Shown: positions 8,343 through 16,671 of the stretch, piece by piece
How positions within the stretch are numbered: position 1 is the stretch's first letter
Layout: every line of letters starts with the position of its first letter
Assembly: GCF_003268675.1 (NCBI RefSeq)
Contig: NZ_CP029378.1
Coordinates: forward strand, 5,332,001-5,396,000
Origin: Streptomyces bacillaris
GTDB taxonomy: Bacteria; Actinomycetota; Actinomycetes; Streptomycetales; Streptomycetaceae
Reading direction: 5' to 3'
DNA length: 64,000 nt
Notes under the pieces: generated by a model
The model's input: the letters and a program-made list of their open reading frames with translations, nothing else
The model's database searches: none
Told to the model about the DNA's origin: nothing
Made by a program: the position numbers and the translations under genes

Positions 8343-10999
8343 GTGTCCGTCTCCGGTATCCAGCAGACCCAGCTCTACTGCCTCGCCGACCCCACCTACT
8401 ACGAGACCCCGGCCCGGCTCCGGGACGAGGAGACCCGCTATCCGCTGGACTCCGCCCCGCCCCCGAGGGCCGCCGCCGGGTCCGGAGCGGGCTGTGGACC
8501 TCGCTGCTCCCCGAGGGCCGCGAACTCGCCGAGCAGGGCTGGAAGATCCACATCTCCACCGTCCCGGAGGAGGCGGAGGCGACCCTGCGCGACACCGCCC
8601 GGATCTGCCTCGCCCACGGCGTACCGTTCAAGTTCCTCCGCAGCGAACAGGCGCTCCTGCTGATGTCCGACAAGTACATGGCCCGCTCCGGCGCCGGGAA
8701 GTTCCTCACGCTCTACCCGCCGGACGAGACCGTCTTCCTGCGGGTGCTGGACGAACTGGTCCCGGCCCTCGCCGGACGCCGTGGCCCGTACATCCTCAGC
8801 GATCTGCGGATCGGGGACGCCCCGGTCTACGTACGGTATGGAGCCTTCGTCGCCCGCTGGTGCACGGACGCCGACGGGGAGCGGGTCCCGGCCCTGCGCC
8901 ACCCGTCCGGTGAACTCGTCCCCGACGAACGGGGCGTGGTCTTCCGGGTGCCGCCGTGGGTCACCGTCCCCGAACCGCTGCGCCCCCACCTCGCGGCCCG
9001 CGCCGCCGCCGGGGACACCACGTTCCCGTACACGGTCACGGAGTCCCTCCAGTTCTCCAACGCGGGCGGGATCTACCGGGCCCGGCACCGCGAGACCGGC
9101 CGGCAGGTGGTGCTCCGCGAGGCCCGGCCGCACAGCGGGCTGGACGCGGTGGGCCATGACGCGGTGACCCGGCTGCACCGCGAGCACCGGGCCCTGACCG
9201 CGCTGGCCGGGCTGGACTGCGTACCCGAGGTCCACGGCGTACGGAGCGTGTGGGAGCACCACTTCCTGATCGAGGAGCACATCGAGGGGTCCACCCTCCT
9301 GGAGGAGATCGTCGCCCGCTTCGCCCTCCTCCACGGTTCGGGCACGGACGCCGAACTCGCCACGTACACCGCCTGGGTGGACTCCGTGACCGAGCGGCTC
9401 GCCCAGGCGCTGGCGGCGATCCACGCGCGCGGGTTCCGCTTCGGCGACCTCCACCCCACCAACGTCATCATCCGCCCCGACGGCCGACTGGTCCTCGTCG
9501 ACTTCGAGTACGCCACCGACCTCGACGACCAGGACACCCCGGTGGCCGGTGCGCCGGGCCTCCAGGCACCCACCGGGACGCCCGGCGCCGAGTCCGACGC
9601 GTACGCGCTCTGGGCGACCTGGCTCTACATGCTGATGCCGATCATGGAGATGGCCGGGCACGACCGGGCCAAGGCGGTGACCCTGGAGCGGTGGGCCCGC
9701 AGGCGGTACCGCCTGCGGGCCGACGCCGGGCCCATCCGGCCCGCCGCGCTGCGGGCCGCGGAGGACCGCCTCGGCGGCGAGCGCGATATCGCCGCGCTGC
9801 TCGACGGGCCCGTCCCCGACTGGGCGGAGCTGCGGACCCGGCTGATCGCGGGCATCCACGCCGGGGCGACCCCCGAGCGCACCGACCGCCTCTTCCCCGG
9901 CGACCCGCAGGCCTTCGCGACCGGCGGCGGCGACCTCGCGCACGGGGCCGCCGGGGTGCTGTACGCCCTGCACCGGGTCGGCGCCCCCGTGGACCCCGCC
10001 TGGACCGACTGGCTCTCCGATGCCGCCCGCCGCCGCGACCCGGCCGCGCCCGGCGGCCTCTACGGCGGGCTGCCGGGCACGGCGGTCGTCCTCTCCCTGC
10101 TGGGCCGCGCCGACGAGGGGCGGGAACTCTTCGAACGTGCCGCCGCCGCACCGCCGTCCGCCTCGGCCGACCTGCTGAACGGCCGCGCGGGCATCGCCCT
10201 CGCCGCCCTGCGCCTGGCCCGGTCGGCGGGCCGGGCGACCACCGGCCCCGACGCCAAGGTCGACCACGATCTCGTCGAGCTGGCTGTGCGCACCGCCCAC
10301 GACCTGGACCGCCTGGTCCGCGGCGAATCCGCAACGGGGCTGGCAGCACCTGCCTCGGCCGGGCTGCTGCGCGGGCTCAGCGGCGCCGCCCTGCTCCACC
10401 TCGAACTCCACGCCCTCACCGGTGACGACCGCCATCTGCGGGCCGCCGGCCGGGCCCTGGAGCGGGAGGCGGGGCACTGTGTGACGATGCCGGGCGGCAC
10501 GGTCCAGGTGAAGGACGGCCGCCGCCATCTGCTCTACCTGGACCAGGGCAGTGGCGGGGTCGCGCTGGTGGCCCAGGCGTATCTGGCCCGCCGCGCCGCC
10601 CCGTCGCTGGCGGCCCTGCTGCCCGGGGTCCGGCGGGGCTGCACCCTCGAATTCATCCGCGAGCCGGGGCTGTTCACCGGCCGGGCAGGGCTCATGGCCA
10701 CGGCGGGGCAACTGTCGCCCGAGGGCCGCCGGGCGCCCGACGTCCTCGCCTCCGTACGGAACCTGTCCTGGCACCTGCTCGCCGAGGAGGACCGGCTGCT
10801 GGTCCCGGGAGCCCGGCTGCGCCGCTGCTCCGCCGACCTGGCGACGGGCGCGGCGGGGCTGCTGCTGGCCCTGCACTTCCTCTCCGGAGGCGGTACGGGG
10901 ACGGAGGCGGCGGGAACGGCGGGAACGGGCGCGGCGGGGACGGCCGGAACGGAGGCGGTCGGGACCCCCGGCCTGCTGGAGCTGCTCACCCTGGGGTGA
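8343..10999 (+). CDS. Class III lanthipeptide synthetase LanKC, apparent single-base frameshift near 8460-8464
   Basis: The GTG at 8343 (AGGAG 7 bases upstream) opens with QLYCLADPTYYETPARLRD, a typical LanKC N-terminus, but that frame is lost after SAPPP. The rest continues in another frame from EGRRRVRSGLW. One extra C in the five-C run at 8460-8464 would restore a continuous 885-residue protein, so this is a natural deletion or a homopolymer sequencing error. Beyond it are the lyase-like N-domain, a Ser/Thr kinase-like domain (~residues 243-480; FRFGDLHPTNVIIRPDG, LVLVDFEYA) and a LanC-like domain from ~525. The LanC part lacks the Cys/Cys-His zinc ligands, as expected for class III. The C-terminus is a Gly/Thr/Ala repeat. 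It would phosphorylate, eliminate and cyclise Ser/Thr/Cys of a leader-guided peptide. Confidence 0.85.
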
Positions 11000-11080
11000 C
11001 GCACCGGCCACCGGGCCGCGCGCTCCTGTCGGCCGAGACCGGGGCCGGGGTGGCTGGACCGAGACCGGGCCGAACGGGCC

Positions 11081-11120
11081 GGGCGGGCCCAGACCAGGCC
11101 GGGCGGGCCCAGACCAGGCC
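11081..11120. repeat. Two exact tandem copies of a 20-bp unit
   Basis: The unit beginning GGGCGGGCCCAGACCAGG occurs twice back-to-back in the 233-base gap between the convergent lanKC and SARP genes. No gene was seen in the gap, which is otherwise G/C-rich filler. Confidence 0.8.
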
Positions 11121-11232
11121 GGGCCGGACGAAGACCGGGGCCGGGACCGGCGGGGCCCGGCCCGCGCGGCCCCGGCCCCTCCCACGTGCCGGTCCCCGCC
11201 CCGCCCTACCGCGCCGCCGCCCCCGTCCCGCC

Positions 11233-13170
11233 CTACTGCGCCGCCCCCACCCGCTCGCGGGCGTACAGACAGAGCAGCCGCGGCACCTCGTAGAGCGCGG
11301 CGTGCGCGGTGACCTCGCCCGTCGGTGAGGTCACCGCCCCCGCGTCGATCAGCGACTCGACCGTACGGATCGCCGCCCGCTCCCCGCACCCCAGCGCCTC
11401 CATCGCCCCGTCCAGGGTGATGCCGCCCTCCTGCGCGGGCCCGGCCAGCCGCCCCAGCGCCCGGCGGTCGTCGGCCGCCAGGTCCTGCCAGCCGGACGCC
11501 ATGCGCCGCCGTACGGAGACGTCCCCGGCGACCAGTTCGTCCAAGGCCGCCGCCGGGTCGTCCAGCCGGTCCGCGAACTCCGCCAGCGGCAGATGGCGCA
11601 GCACCGCCAGCCGCATCCCGCTCACCCAGACCGCCAGCGGCAGCGCCCCGCAGGCACGGACGATCCGCAGGGCCGCCGCCGGATCGGTCCGCAGGCGGCC
11701 GGGCCCGATCAGCTTGCCGAGCAGCTCCAGCGCCTCGGCGTCCGCGAGGGCGGCGAGGGCGATCCGGTGGACGGGGGCGAGGCCCGGCAACTGGCCGCGC
11801 GCGGTGAGCACCACCGAGGACGGGCCGGAGGACCGGGGCAGCAGCCCCCGTACGGACGCCTCGTCCGGTACGTCGTCGAGGACGATCAACGCCCGGTGCA
11901 GCGACAGCCACTCCTGCCAGGCGTCCTCCGCCCCCTGCGACACCGCCACCGCGACCCCCACCGCCGGAACGCCGCCCGCAACACCGCCCGGCACACCGCC
12001 CGGTCCGCCGCCGGCCGCCACCCCCGGCACGCCTCCGGGGCCGCCCGTCACCCCCGGGACGCTCCCCGGCCCCCGCACCCCGCACAACCGGGCCAGTTCG
12101 CCCAGGACTTCGGCGGGCGTACGGGCCGAGCCGTCCTCCCGGCGGACCCCGACGTGGAAGCGCCCGTCGGGGAAGCCGTCGCCGAGCAGATGGGCGGCCC
12201 GCAGCGCCAGGGCCGACTTGCCGGACCCCGCAGGACCCGATATGACCACCACCCGCTCGTCCGTGGCTCCCAACAGCCCCAATAACTCGCGCAGTTCTTC
12301 ACGGCGGCCGGTGAAATGGCGCGGCGCGGCGGGCAGGGTCGTACCGCGCGCGCTCTCCCGCCCGGCCGCCGGGGGCCGGTGGGTGCGGCCGCGCCCCAGC
12401 ATCGCCTTGTACAGGGCGGCCATCGCCGGGCTCGGCTCCAGGCCCAACTCCCGGGCCAGCAACTGCCGGTAGTCGTCGTACACCGCCAGCGCCTCGGCCT
12501 GCCGCCCGGACTGGTGCAGCGAGTTCATCCAGGCCACCCGCAGCCGCTCCCGCAGCGGGTGGCGCTCCACCAGATCGCGCAGCCCGTCCACCGCCGCCGC
12601 GCCCCGGCCCAGCTCGGTCTCGATCTCGGCCCAGTCCTCGTAGACGGTCAGACAGCGGGCCTCCAGCCGCTCGGCCTCCTCCGCCACCCCGGTGGAGTCC
12701 CGCAGGTCGTTCAGCGGCGGCCCCTCCCACAGGTCCAGCGCCTCCCGCAGCAGCCGGGCCGCCGCCCGCAGATCGCCGCGCTCACCGGCGGCCCGCCCGG
12801 CGCGGGCCAGGGACCGGAAGCGCAGGGTGTCCAACTCGCCCTCGTCGATGGTGAGCCGGTAGCCGCCGCAGCCGTGGACCACCCGCTCGCGGTCGCCCAC
12901 GCCGGTGCTGCCCAGCAGGGTGCGGGCGGCGCTCACATAGACCTGGAGGTTCTTGCGCGCGGTTCTCGGTGGGTCGTCTGGCCAGACCGCGTCCGTCAAC
13001 ACGTCGACGGAGACCGGGGTGTTGGGCCGGGAGAGCAGGGTGGCCAGGACGATGCGCTGTTTGCGGGGACCGAGCGGGAGCGGCCTGCCGTCCCGTACGG
13101 CGGTGAGCGGGCCGAGCAGCGAGAAGTACACGGCGCCGGCCGTGACCGGGCGGGCGGGAGGTCGGATCAT
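11233..13170 (-). CDS. SARP/AfsR-type transcriptional regulator with NB-ARC ATPase domain
   Basis: A 645-residue protein. The N-terminal winged helix (YFSLLGPLTAVRDGRPLPLG, RKQRIVLATLLSRP) is followed by a bacterial transcriptional activator domain (to ~residue 255) and an NB-ARC module with P-loop SGPAGSGKSALAL. It lacks the TPR region of full AfsR. The ATG at 13170 has GGAGG 7 bases upstream; a longer frame to 13284 lacks a site. A Gly/Pro/Val repeat of about 45 residues (~364-408) interrupts the ATPase. SARPs activate antibiotic clusters by binding direct heptamer repeats. It sits next to the LuxR regulator, with a strong terminator between, and near LanM and LanKC, so it is a likely pathway-specific activator. 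Confidence 0.88.
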   Translation of the reverse strand: MIRPPARPVTAGAVYFSLLGPLTAVRDGRPLPLGPRKQRIVLATLLSRPNTPVSVDVLTDAVWPDDPPRTARKNLQVYVSAARTLLGSTGVGDRERVVHGCGGYRLTIDEGELDTLRFRSLARAGRAAGERGDLRAAARLLREALDLWEGPPLNDLRDSTGVAEEAERLEARCLTVYEDWAEIETELGRGAAAVDGLRDLVERHPLRERLRVAWMNSLHQSGRQAEALAVYDDYRQLLARELGLEPSPAMAALYKAMLGRGRTHRPPAAGRESARGTTLPAAPRHFTGRREELRELLGLLGATDERVVVISGPAGSGKSALALRAAHLLGDGFPDGRFHVGVRREDGSARTPAEVLGELARLCGVRGPGSVPGVTGGPGGVPGVAAGGGPGGVPGGVAGGVPAVGVAVAVSQGAEDAWQEWLSLHRALIVLDDVPDEASVRGLLPRSSGPSSVVLTARGQLPGLAPVHRIALAALADAEALELLGKLIGPGRLRTDPAAALRIVRACGALPLAVWVSGMRLAVLRHLPLAEFADRLDDPAAALDELVAGDVSVRRRMASGWQDLAADDRRALGRLAGPAQEGGITLDGAMEALGCGERAAIRTVESLIDAGAVTSPTGEVTAHAALYEVPRLLCLYARERVGAAQ

Positions 13171-13296
13171 CAGCGGGCCTCCGGAAAGCGGGGACGAAGG
13201 GCAGACTGCCGTACGTACCCCTCGATGCTCCCTACCGCACGGTGGCCGGCACATCGGGGCGGTACCCGCATGTTCCGCCCCCACACCCGACCGAAA

Positions 13297-13333
13297 CCGT
13301 CCCGCACCCCCATGTTGTGGGGGTGCGGGACGG
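13297..13333 (-). terminator. Strong terminator after the LuxR-family gene
   Basis: A perfect 16-bp stem (13297-13312 with 13318-13333) encloses the loop TGTTG, starting 15 bases beyond the LuxR-gene stop. On the minus strand a short T-run follows. It separates the LuxR gene from the downstream SARP gene. Confidence 0.75.
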
Positions 13334-13347
13334 GGGGAATCAGCCGT

Positions 13348-16269
13348 TCATGCGGGCTCGACCTCCACCGCGCACTCCGCCGCGAACTCGCAGAGCGCCG
13401 AGCGGTCCGCCCGGCCCGTCTTGCTGAGCAGGCTGGCCATGTGCTTCTCCACCGTGCGCGGCGAGATGGAGAGCCGCCGGGCGATCTGCTGGTTGCCCGG
13501 CCGCTCCGGGAGCAGTACGAACACCTCGTACTCGCGCGGGGTCACCCCGCTGGTCCGCAGCGAGAGCGGGATGCGGTCCCAGCCGCCCCGGTGCTGGGTG
13601 ACGCTGGCCCCGGCCTGCCGCAGCCCGGCCCGGCAGGCGGAGGCGACCGGCTGCACCCCGACCCCGTAGAAGAACTCCTCGGCCCGGCGCAGCCAGGCGA
13701 CCGGCTCGCCCCACCCGTCGGTGCGGGCCGCGTCCGCGACCAGGCGCAGCCCGAGATGGCGGGCGACCGGGAACGGGGTGGCCCGGGCGTCGAAGGAGGC
13801 CACCAGCCGGGCGGCCCCGGACCGGTCGCCCTCCCGGCCCAGCAGCACCGCCTCCGCCAGCTCCAGGAACTGCCCGTTCCAGGCGAGTTGGGCCCCGGGC
13901 GAGGCCCGTACGGCCGCGAACTCGGCCCCGTCCGCCGCCCCCGTCAGGACCCGCAGCAGGGGGCGCAGCCCGTAACTCCCGCTCAGGTAGAAGTAGCTGG
14001 GGTGGTCCCGCTCCCAGGCGAGCACCGCGTCCAGCTTCTCGAGGGCCCGCTCCCGGTCCTCCTCCAGGAGTGCGCCGATCGCCTTGCACAGCCCCAACTG
14101 GTGAGGAACGAGCAGGGATTGTTCACCGCCCGCCCGCTTGAACGCGGCCAGCGAGCGGTCCATGTCCCGCCGCCGCCCCCGGTGCGCGGCCATGGTGGCG
14201 GCGGAGAGCAGCAGATAGCGGTGGGCCGAGTGGTTGCCGACCCGGGCGCTGGCCTCCAGCGAGCGGTCGATGATCTCCTGCGCCTCGTCCCAGCGGGCGC
14301 AGAGCACCGCGTTCATGGCGAGCAGCCCGTCCACCGTCTGGGTCAGCAGCAGCGCTCCCAGCTCGATCGCCGCCGCCCGCGCCGAGCGGAGCCGGGAGGC
14401 GTCCCCGGTCCGCATGAAGGCGTTGGCGCCGAGCCGCACCAGCGCCTCCACCCGCCAGACGGGCAGATCGTGGTCGGTGGAGAGCGCGAGCATCCGCTCC
14501 AGACAGGCGTCCGCCGCGTCGAACCCGCTCTCGCGCAGCAGCAGCGCCAGCAACTGCCAGGCCTGGCAGGCGACCACGGGCAGCCCTTCGGCCTCCGCGA
14601 TCTCCGCCGCCTCCCGGGCGGCCCGCTCGGTCTCCGACGGGCACCGGTGCTCCTGGCCGGGGAGCAGGGCGAGATGGGCGTCGGCGACGCCGAGCGCGGC
14701 CCGGCGGCCGGGGGCGGGCTCCTCGCCGAGCAGGGCGCGGGCGGCCTCGATCTGGCGGGCCGCGTCGGCCGCCCGCTCGGCCATCACGGCCACCCAGGCG
14801 ATCTTGATGTGGATCTCGCCGCGCCGGTCGGCGGCCTCGGTCCGCGCGGGCACCGGCGGCAGCGCGTCGGCCAGCTCCAGGGCCGCGTCCAGGTCACCGC
14901 CCTCGGCCTTCGCGACCGCCAGCGACTCGGAGATGGCGGCCCGGTCGGCGTCGGCGGCCAGCGGGCAGGCCCGCTCCAGCAGCACCACGGCCGAACCGTG
15001 CGCTCCCGAAGCGAGCATCCGTCTCCCGGCCTCCGCGAACCGCAGCGCGGCCCCGGCCCGGTTGCCCGCGGCCAGGTGGAGGGAGGCGACGAGCTGCTGC
15101 CCGTCCTCGTCCAGCGGCTGCCCGGACCGTTCGACGGCCCCGGCGGCGCGGCGGGCGAGCGAGGCGCGCTCGGCGGGGGCGAGCGAGGAGATCAGGGCCT
15201 CGGCGGTGAGCGAGTGGCGGAAGGCGTAACGGTCGGGGGCGGCCCCGTCCGGGGCGATCACCCCGGCCTCCACGGCGGAGCGCAGATGGGTGAAGAGGGC
15301 CCGGTCCTCGAAACCGGTGACGGTCTGGAGCACGGTGACCGAGAACTGGCCGCCCAGGGTGGCCGCCGCCAGTAAGAGTTCCCGCACCGGCTCGTCCAGC
15401 CGGTCCAGCCGGCGGGCCCAGCTCCGGACGATCCCCGAGGGGACCGGCCCGCCCGGATCGTCGGCCGCCTCCCAGCCGCCCTCCGCCTGCCGCAACTGGC
15501 CGGTGTCGAGCAGATCCGCCAGCAGCACTTCCACCAAGTACGGATTGCCGCCCGCCCGTTCGGCCAGCCGCTGGTGCACCACCTGGGGTATCTCCTCGGG
15601 CGCCGCCTCCAGGCACGCACCGGTCAGCACTCGCATCTGGTCGTCCCCGAGCGGTTTCAACTCCCGTACGCCCGCGGCCTGTCGGCGCTCGGCGGAGCGT
15701 ACGAGTTCGAGTGCGGCCCCCGCCTCCGGGCGCAGCGTCCCCAGCAGCAGGATCGGCAGGTCGGCGAGGTTGTCGATGACGTACTCGACGACCGCGATCG
15801 TCTCCGTGTCGCTGTCGTGCAGATCCTCCAGCAGGATCGTGCAGCCGGACTCCCGGCCCAGCACGGAGAGCAGCCGCAGCAGCGCCTCCGCCAGCTCGAC
15901 CACGGTCTCCGGATAGCCGGGCGAGGCCTCCTGGCGCCACTCGGGGACCAGCCGGGCCAACGCGGGGTGGTACGGGGCCAGTTCGGGATCGGTCGGAGTG
16001 CCGGCGGCCCGGAAGCGGGAGGAGAGCGCCTCCACGAGTGGCCGGAAAGGGACGACGAGGCCGGTCGAGGTGGCCCGGCCGCGCAGCACGGGCATGCCGA
16101 GCCCATAGGCCCGGTAGGCACACTCACCCACCAGCCGGGATTTCCCGATCCCGGCCTCGCCGACGAAGAACAGGGCGCGCCCCGAACGCCGTCGCACGGC
16201 GTCCAGGGCGCTGCTCAGCAGGCCGATTTCCTCGTCCCGCCCGACGATGACCGGCGAAGTGGCTCGCAT
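13348..16269 (-). CDS. LuxR-family large ATPase transcriptional regulator (LAL type)
   Basis: A 973-residue protein of the LAL layout. The N-terminal AAA ATPase has Walker A (VGEAGIGKSRLVGE, ~residues 37-50) and a Walker B-like ILLEDLHDSD. A long TPR-like helical middle follows, then a C-terminal LuxR/FixJ helix-turn-helix (GNQQIARRLSISPRTVEKHM). LAL regulators commonly activate secondary-metabolite clusters. The ATG at 16269 begins MRATSPVIVGRDEEI, with no strong ribosome site. It lies 70 bases downstream of the Cys-free peptide gene on the same strand. With the SARP it gives the locus two dedicated regulators. Target promoters are not visible. Confidence 0.9.
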   Translation of the reverse strand: MRATSPVIVGRDEEIGLLSSALDAVRRRSGRALFFVGEAGIGKSRLVGECAYRAYGLGMPVLRGRATSTGLVVPFRPLVEALSSRFRAAGTPTDPELAPYHPALARLVPEWRQEASPGYPETVVELAEALLRLLSVLGRESGCTILLEDLHDSDTETIAVVEYVIDNLADLPILLLGTLRPEAGAALELVRSAERRQAAGVRELKPLGDDQMRVLTGACLEAAPEEIPQVVHQRLAERAGGNPYLVEVLLADLLDTGQLRQAEGGWEAADDPGGPVPSGIVRSWARRLDRLDEPVRELLLAAATLGGQFSVTVLQTVTGFEDRALFTHLRSAVEAGVIAPDGAAPDRYAFRHSLTAEALISSLAPAERASLARRAAGAVERSGQPLDEDGQQLVASLHLAAGNRAGAALRFAEAGRRMLASGAHGSAVVLLERACPLAADADRAAISESLAVAKAEGGDLDAALELADALPPVPARTEAADRRGEIHIKIAWVAVMAERAADAARQIEAARALLGEEPAPGRRAALGVADAHLALLPGQEHRCPSETERAAREAAEIAEAEGLPVVACQAWQLLALLLRESGFDAADACLERMLALSTDHDLPVWRVEALVRLGANAFMRTGDASRLRSARAAAIELGALLLTQTVDGLLAMNAVLCARWDEAQEIIDRSLEASARVGNHSAHRYLLLSAATMAAHRGRRRDMDRSLAAFKRAGGEQSLLVPHQLGLCKAIGALLEEDRERALEKLDAVLAWERDHPSYFYLSGSYGLRPLLRVLTGAADGAEFAAVRASPGAQLAWNGQFLELAEAVLLGREGDRSGAARLVASFDARATPFPVARHLGLRLVADAARTDGWGEPVAWLRRAEEFFYGVGVQPVASACRAGLRQAGASVTQHRGGWDRIPLSLRTSGVTPREYEVFVLLPERPGNQQIARRLSISPRTVEKHMASLLSKTGRADRSALCEFAAECAVEVEPA

Positions 16270-16339
16270 GGGCGCAGGCTACTGGAGTCGTAACTCATCC
16301 GGCAGTGCCCCAATGCGCCACAATCCGGCCGAGGCGTGG

Positions 16340-16534
16340 TTAAAGCGGAATCATGGTGGTCCACGGCAGGTCGATGGTGTTGCCCGTCTCGCCCTCCGAG
16401 GCGCTGAGAAGCCTGCTGCGCATGCCCAGCCCACCGCCGATACCGAAGGATATCTGCCCGGCCGGGTGGTCGTAGCCGCCCTCCTGGGAGTGCTTGCCGG
16501 ATCCCTGCATCGCCGATTCGCTGATGTGCGTCAT
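16340..16534 (-). CDS. Candidate class II RiPP precursor, 64 aa, cysteine-free
   Basis: A 64-residue peptide immediately downstream of lanM on the same strand. It starts MTHISESAMQGSGKHSQEGG, continues through a Gly-rich FGIGGGLGM stretch, and ends in TIDLPWTTMIPL. It has no Cys, so lanthionine rings cannot form from it alone, but it has many Ser/Thr that could be dehydrated. AAGGAG lies 12 bases before the ATG. Its position between lanM and the pathway regulators suggests a substrate. It may instead be processed by another enzyme of the locus, or be a regulatory peptide. No match to a known precursor class was recognised. Confidence 0.65.
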   Translation of the reverse strand: MTHISESAMQGSGKHSQEGGYDHPAGQISFGIGGGLGMRSRLLSASEGETGNTIDLPWTTMIPL

Positions 16535-16671
16535 CTCTGCCTCATTCTCCTTGAAACGGAAGGTTTCTGACGTTAGGTCAAGTAATCGGCCGGTCGTCCA
16601 GGTAAATCGGTCGTCGGTCGGTCGACAAGTGTTGCGGGCGGTACGGGGGTGCGGTCCGGGCCCGGGGGCCG

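Noticed and set aside
8455..8470. Programmed -1 frameshift in LanKC
   Set aside because: There is no X-XXY-YYZ slippery site in the right frame and no obvious downstream pseudoknot; a missing base is simpler.
8438..12085. 1215-codon minus-strand ORF across lanKC
   Set aside because: Pure antisense shadow with Gly/Arg-rich composition; it crosses both lanKC and the SARP gene.
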